From Actinoallomurus spadix (GTDB taxonomy: Bacteria > Actinomycetota > Actinomycetes > Streptosporangiales > Streptosporangiaceae): DNA of 64,000 nt. Location: positions 248,001 to 312,000 of the forward strand of contig NZ_JAMXMX010000006.1 in the NCBI RefSeq assembly GCF_024055725.1. The letters run 5' to 3'. The stretch's first letter is position 1. Every line of letters begins with the position of its first letter. The notes beneath the pieces are model-generated. The model was not told where the DNA came from and ran no database searches. It saw only the letters and a list, made by a program, of their open reading frames with translations. Shown one piece after another: positions 60,511 to 64,000 of this stretch. The translations under genes were made by a program, and so were the position numbers.

Positions 60511-61485
60511 GTGACCGACGACAGCCCGCGAAACGCGGCGGCACCGGCCGACCGACCCGAGCGCTTCGCGTACTTCGGCCCTGAGGGCACCTTCACCGAG
60601 GCCGCGCTCCTGACCCTGCCCGAGGCGCGGCAGGGCGTCCGCGAGCCGTACGCCACCGTGCCGATGGCCCTGGACGCCGTCCGCCGCGGCGACGCGGACG
60701 CCGCGATGGTGCCCCTGGAGAACTCCGTCGAGGGCCCGGTGCCCACGACCGTGGACGAGCTCGCCGACGGCGACGTGCTGCTCATCACCCGCGAGGTGAT
60801 CCTCCCGGTGGAGTTCGCGCTGCTCGTACGGCCGGGCACCGCGCTGGAGGACATCAAGAGCGTCTGCACCCACCCGCACGCGCACGCGCAGTGCCGGCGC
60901 TGGCTGGCCCGTACGCTCCCGCACGCCCACGTCGCGACCGGGACGTCCACCGCCGGAGCCGCCATGGCGGTCGCCGACCCCACCTCGGGCTTCGACGCCG
61001 CGATCGCCGCGCCGATCGCCGGCGAGCGGTACGGCCTGGTGCCCGCCGCGGAGAGCATCGCCGACCGGCCGGGCGCGGTGACCCGGTTCGTCCTCGCCCG
61101 GCGGCCAGGCCCGCCCGCGGCGCCGGTCGGCTTCGACCGCACCTCGCTGATGGCGTACCTCACCGATGACCACCCGGGCGCGCTGCTGGAGTTCCTCACC
61201 GAGTTCGCGGTCCGCGGCGTCAACCTGACCCTGATCCAGTCCCGGCCGACCGGGGACGGTTTCGGCCGGTACCGCTTCTGGATCGACTGCGAGGGTCACG
61301 TCGCGGACGCGCGGGTCGGCGAAGCGCTCATGGGCCTGCGCCGCATCTGCTCGGACGTTCGGTTCCTCGGCAGCTACCCGCGCGCCGACCAGGGCCGCAT
61401 CGAGATCCGCCGGGGCACCCACGACAGCGACTTCGCCGAGGCGTCCGCCTGGCTGCACGCCATCCGCTCCGGCCACGACCTGTGA
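60511..61485 (+). CDS. pheA: Prephenate dehydratase
   Basis: A 324-aa enzyme converting prephenate to phenylpyruvate for phenylalanine. PDT motifs: AYFGPEGTFTEAALL, VPLENSVEGPVPTTVDEL, ATGTSTAGAAMAVAD and VTRFVL; the ACT domain carries DDHPGALLEFLTEFAVRGVNL and GRYRFWIDCEGH for feedback inhibition. Stand-alone, not fused to chorismate mutase, as usual in actinomycetes. Start GTG 60511. Confidence 0.95.
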   Translation: MTDDSPRNAAAPADRPERFAYFGPEGTFTEAALLTLPEARQGVREPYATVPMALDAVRRGDADAAMVPLENSVEGPVPTTVDELADGDVLLITREVILPVEFALLVRPGTALEDIKSVCTHPHAHAQCRRWLARTLPHAHVATGTSTAGAAMAVADPTSGFDAAIAAPIAGERYGLVPAAESIADRPGAVTRFVLARRPGPPAAPVGFDRTSLMAYLTDDHPGALLEFLTEFAVRGVNLTLIQSRPTGDGFGRYRFWIDCEGHVADARVGEALMGLRRICSDVRFLGSYPRADQGRIEIRRGTHDSDFAEASAWLHAIRSGHDL

Positions 61486-61627
61486 CCGGACGCCACGGGC
61501 CCTACTTGACCTGGACGTAGTCGCCGGACGCGGCGATCGACAGGTAAGGGGAGTCGTCCCCGAACGGGGCCTCGGCGTACCAGATCCCGGACCGGGTGTC
61601 CTTAGGCGATCGTCGGGTGAGCCTGTC

Positions 61628-61672
61628 GGATCGAGCGGCGGCGTCCCCGGTGATCGCGCCGCCGCTCGATCC
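61628..61672. terminator. Strong hairpin, first of a pair
   Basis: A perfect 16-bp stem (61628-61643 with 61657-61672) and 13-base loop, 143 bp after pheA. Confidence 0.7.
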
Positions 61673-61679
61673 GGCCGAC

Positions 61680-61722
61680 CGGCACCTCCCTGCCGTTCCC
61701 GCCGAACGGCAGGGAGGTGCCG
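61680..61722. terminator. Strong hairpin, second of a pair
   Basis: A perfect 19-bp stem (61680-61698 with 61704-61722) and five-base loop, directly after the first hairpin. A 14-bp palindrome CCTGGCATGCCAGG follows at 61733-61746. Together they probably act as a bidirectional terminator between pheA and the convergent HisN-like gene. Confidence 0.75.
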
Positions 61723-61835
61723 TCGCTCGTGCCCTGGCATGCCAGGTGGGGAATGCGGGAAAGCGCCGCTCGGCCGGTGCGGCGAGCCGCGCGGTCGATC
61801 CTCGCCGCTGGGCACCACGGCGGCAACGCTTTCCA

Positions 61836-62696
61836 TCAGGGTCGAAACCCGGCCGTTTCACTGCCCGTTTCGCGGTCCGCCTTGCTGGCCGCTCCGCCGG
61901 CCGCGCCGGACAGGCGGGCCAGCACGTCGTCGTGCAGGAGCCCGTTCGTGACGACGGCGCAGTTCCGGTCGACGCGCGGTTCGCCCGCCAGGTCGCTGAA
62001 CCGGCCGCCGGCCTCCTCGACGATCACCTGGATCGGCGCGTTGTCCCAGATCTTGCCGCGCGGGTTGAGGCTGACGTCGCAGCGGCCCTCCGCCACCAGC
62101 ATCTGCCCCCAGAAACAGGCCGAGGCGAACTCGTACCGCGCGGCCTGCGACAGACCGAGCAGGCCGGGAACGAGGCCGCGGCGTTCGAAGTGGTCCAGCG
62201 CCGCGTACGAGAGGTGGACGTCCGCCAGGTCGCCGACCTCGGACACCCGGATCCGGCGGCCGTCGCGCGCCGCGTCCGGCGCGCCGGGCCACGGCGGGCC
62301 GCTGGTGTACGCGCCGTGGTCCCGCGCCGCCCACCAGCGGCGGCCCATCGCGGGCGCCGACACGACCCCGACGGTGATCCGCCCGTGCTCCTCCAGCGCG
62401 ATCAGCGTCGCGTACACCTCGATGCCCCGCGTGTAGTTGTCGGTGTGGTCGACGGGGTCGAGGATCCAGCGGCGGCCCTCTCCGGGCGTCTCGTCGAACT
62501 CCTCGCCGAGGACGCCGTCGTCCGGCCGGTGCTCGGCGATCAGTGCCCGCAGTTCGCGTTCCGTCGCGAGGTCCGCCTCCGTCACCGCGCTCCGGTCGGG
62601 CTTGGTCCGCACGTCGAGGTCGGCGCGCCGGAACCGGCTCATCGTGACGGCGTCCGCCCGGTCGGCGAGGAAGAGCGCGAAAGAGAGATCGTCCAT
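61836..62696 (-). CDS. Inositol monophosphatase/HisN-like phosphatase with altered motif
   Basis: A 286-aa member of the inositol-phosphatase superfamily, closest in layout to actinobacterial histidinol-phosphatase His[57 protein letters not shown] and [17 protein letters not shown]. The metal-binding DPxDGTxN normally has Gly-Thr-Lys-Asn; here it is His-Thr-Asp-Asn. The Asp ligands are kept, but the loop is changed. So catalysis may be altered. Divergent from serS. Confidence 0.85.
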   Translation of the reverse strand: MDDLSFALFLADRADAVTMSRFRRADLDVRTKPDRSAVTEADLATERELRALIAEHRPDDGVLGEEFDETPGEGRRWILDPVDHTDNYTRGIEVYATLIALEEHGRITVGVVSAPAMGRRWWAARDHGAYTSGPPWPGAPDAARDGRRIRVSEVGDLADVHLSYAALDHFERRGLVPGLLGLSQAARYEFASACFWGQMLVAEGRCDVSLNPRGKIWDNAPIQVIVEEAGGRFSDLAGEPRVDRNCAVVTNGLLHDDVLARLSGAAGGAASKADRETGSETAGFRP

Positions 62697-62825
62697 GTCC
62701 GTGACTCTGTCACGGCGGTCCTTGCGCGAGCGGGGGCCCGCACGGCCGATCGCGGCCGGGACGTCGAGCCGGGTGATCGGTTATCGGGTCGGCCACGGGG
62801 CGGGGCGGGCGGTAGCCTCGTCTCT

Positions 62826-64000
62826 GTGATTGACCTGCGAGCCCTTCGAAACGATCCCGACCGGCTGCGCGCGAGCCAGCGCGCCCGGGGCGAGGACGAG
62901 GCCGTCGTCGACGAGCTGCTCGGTCTGGACGAGCGGCGCCGTTCCGCGCTGAGCACCTTCGAGTCGCTGCGGGCGGAGCAGAAGAGCTTCGGCAAGTCGG
63001 TGTCGAAGGCACAGGGCGAGGAGCGGCAGAAGCTGCTGGACCGGGCCAAGGAGCTCGCCCAGCAGGTGAAGGAGGCCGACGCCGAGGCCCAGCGGCTCGA
63101 CCAGGAGCTGCAGGCCCTCCTGCTGACCGTGCCGAACCTCGTGGAGGAGGGCGCGCCCGAGGGCGGTGAGGAGGACTACGTCGTCCTGGAGGAGGTCGGT
63201 ACGCCGCCCGCGTTCGACTTCGAGCCGAAGGACCACCTCGAGCTCGGTGAGCGGCTCGGGGCGATCGACATGGAGCGCGGCGCGAAGGTCTCCGGCGCGC
63301 GGTTCTTCTTCCTGACCGGCGTGGGCGCGCAGCTGCAGATGGCGCTGCTCAACCTGGCGATGGAGCAGGCGATCGAGGCCGGGTTCACGCCCATGATCCC
63401 GCCGGTGCTGGTCAAGCCGGAGTCGATGGAGGGCACCGGGTTCCTCGGCGCGCACGCCTCGGAGGTCTACCGGCTGCCCGAGGACGACCTGTACCTCGTG
63501 GGCACCTCCGAGGTGCCGCTCGCGGCCTACCACCGCGACGAGATCATCGGCGCGCTGCCCCGGCGGTACGTCGGCTGGTCGTCCTGCTTCCGGCGGGAGG
63601 CCGGCTCGTACGGCAAGGACACCCGCGGCATCATCCGGGTGCACCAGTTCGACAAGGTGGAGATGTTCTCCTACTGCGATCCGGAGGACGCGCACGAGGA
63701 GCACCTTCGCCTGCTGAACTGGGAGAAGCAGATGCTCGCCAAGGTCGAGCTGCCGTACCGCGTGATCGACGTGGCGGCGGGTGACCTGGGGACGAGCGCG
63801 GCCCGAAAGTACGACTGCGAGGCGTGGGTGCCGACCCAGAGCCGGTACCGCGAGCTGACCTCGACGTCGAACTGCACCGAGTTCCAGGCGCGCCGGCTGT
63901 CGGTGCGCTTCCGGGACGACGAGGGCCGGACCCGCCCGGTCGCGACGCTGAACGGCACGCTCGCGACGACCCGGTGGATCGTCGCGATCCTGGAGAACCA
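62826..64000 (+). CDS. serS: Seryl-tRNA synthetase (3' end outside window)
   Basis: The first 391 codons of a class II synthetase, open to the window end. The N-terminal coiled coil ([18 protein letters not shown], then [18 protein letters not shown]) is followed by the catalytic core: [15 protein letters not shown] (motif-2 entry), [30 protein letters not shown] and, near the end, the [12 protein letters not shown] active site. Start GTG 62826 preceded by the divergent HisN-like gene. Charges tRNA-Ser. Confidence 0.96.
   Translation, partial: MIDLRALRNDPDRLRASQRARGEDEAVVDELLGLDERRRSALSTFESLRAEQKSFGKSVSKAQGEERQKLLDRAKELAQQVKEADAEAQRLDQELQALLLTVPNLVEEGAPEGGEEDYVVLEEVGTPPAFDFEPKDHLELGERLGAIDMERGAKVSGARFFFLTGVGAQLQMALLNLAMEQAIEAGFTPMIPPVLVKPESMEGTGFLGAHASEVYRLPEDDLYLVGTSEVPLAAYHRDEIIGALPRRYVGWSSCFRREAGSYGKDTRGIIRVHQFDKVEMFSYCDPEDAHEEHLRLLNWEKQMLAKVELPYRVIDVAAGDLGTSAARKYDCEAWVPTQSRYRELTSTSNCTEFQARRLSVRFRDDEGRTRPVATLNGTLATTRWIVAILEN

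Larger units (their letters stand above)
61486..61835. other. Intergenic interval rich in hairpins
   Basis: Between pheA and the HisN-like gene there is no gene I can support. A minus-strand frame (61502-61861) ends with [19 protein letters not shown]-like sequence of unknown origin; the remainder is a shadow. Two long perfect hairpins and a palindrome fill 61628-61746. Confidence 0.6.

Noticed and set aside
61502-61861. 119-codon minus-strand gene between pheA and the HisN-like gene
   Set aside because: Most of it is antisense to the hairpins and low-complexity; only the last 30 residues look protein-like and match nothing I know.

Overview
The window is a high-GC actinomycete chromosome segment. 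The gene order ppiA, rhomboid protease, crgA, DUF881 protein, class E sortase, pknB, pknA, pbpA, rodA, pstP, fhaB, fhaA, tRNA-Leu is the conserved origin-proximal cell-division and cell-wall cluster of Actinobacteria. Gene content and the RiPP-type methyltransferase suggest Streptosporangiales (Thermomonosporaceae-like), but sequence reading alone cannot settle the family. No transposases, integrases, prophage genes or CRISPR arrays were seen.

Layout. (1) 1-3.4 kb: an XRE-type regulator (cut by the window edge), an RsbW-like ATP-binding protein, a small unknown protein, and a 37-codon gene overlapping a PIMT-like O-methyltransferase. The last pair looks like a minimal aspartimide-type RiPP (imiditide-like) cluster and is the most interesting item here. 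(2) 3.4-8.3 kb: beta-propeller glycosidase-like protein, sulfotransferase, TauE/SafE permease, truncated haemoglobin, hexapeptide acyltransferase, and an unknown membrane-anchored protein. (3) 8.5-21.7 kb: the core division/peptidoglycan cluster. PknA/PknB kinases, PstP phosphatase, FHA readers, a PbpA/RodA synthase pair, CrgA and a sortase are laid out in two converging operons. (4) 21.7-30.9 kb: accessory genes, including a tandem hairpin repeat after tRNA-Leu, a TetR regulon with three operator copies, a serine hydrolase, a two-component system, a VOC/esterase pair with a decayed carboxylesterase, and an Lrp-type regulator.

(5) 30.9-42.5 kb: acyl-adenylating enzyme plus sulfotransferase, a second TauE permease, an ECF sigma factor with its CU044_5270-type partner, hydrolases, a CapA-like protein, an Fpg/Nei glycosylase, an SSI-like lipoprotein, rhodanese, and a TPP-riboswitch-controlled NCS1 permease. 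(6) 42.6-53.5 kb: AraC regulator, thyA-folA, a 28-aa zinc-ribbon-like protein, a PAS/GAF histidine kinase, an RsbW-like protein, arginine deiminase, a deletion-scarred sigma factor/CU044_5270 pair, a helix-hairpin-helix membrane protein, an acyl-CoA ligase, and a non-coding stretch with several DnaA boxes. (7) 53.6-64 kb: STAS anti-anti-sigma factor, glycosyltransferase and mannosyltransferase genes around a large membrane phosphodiesterase-like protein, pheA, an inositol-phosphatase/HisN-like gene with an altered motif, and serS (cut by the window edge).

Themes. Envelope assembly dominates: PASTA kinase signalling, SEDS/PBP synthesis, mannosyl transfer and sortase. Partner-switching regulation recurs (two RsbW-like ATPases, one STAS protein, two sigma loci). 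Two loci carry clear internal-deletion fossils. Strong DnaA boxes occur in non-coding DNA at two places, with a weaker pair at a third, as might be expected near an origin.
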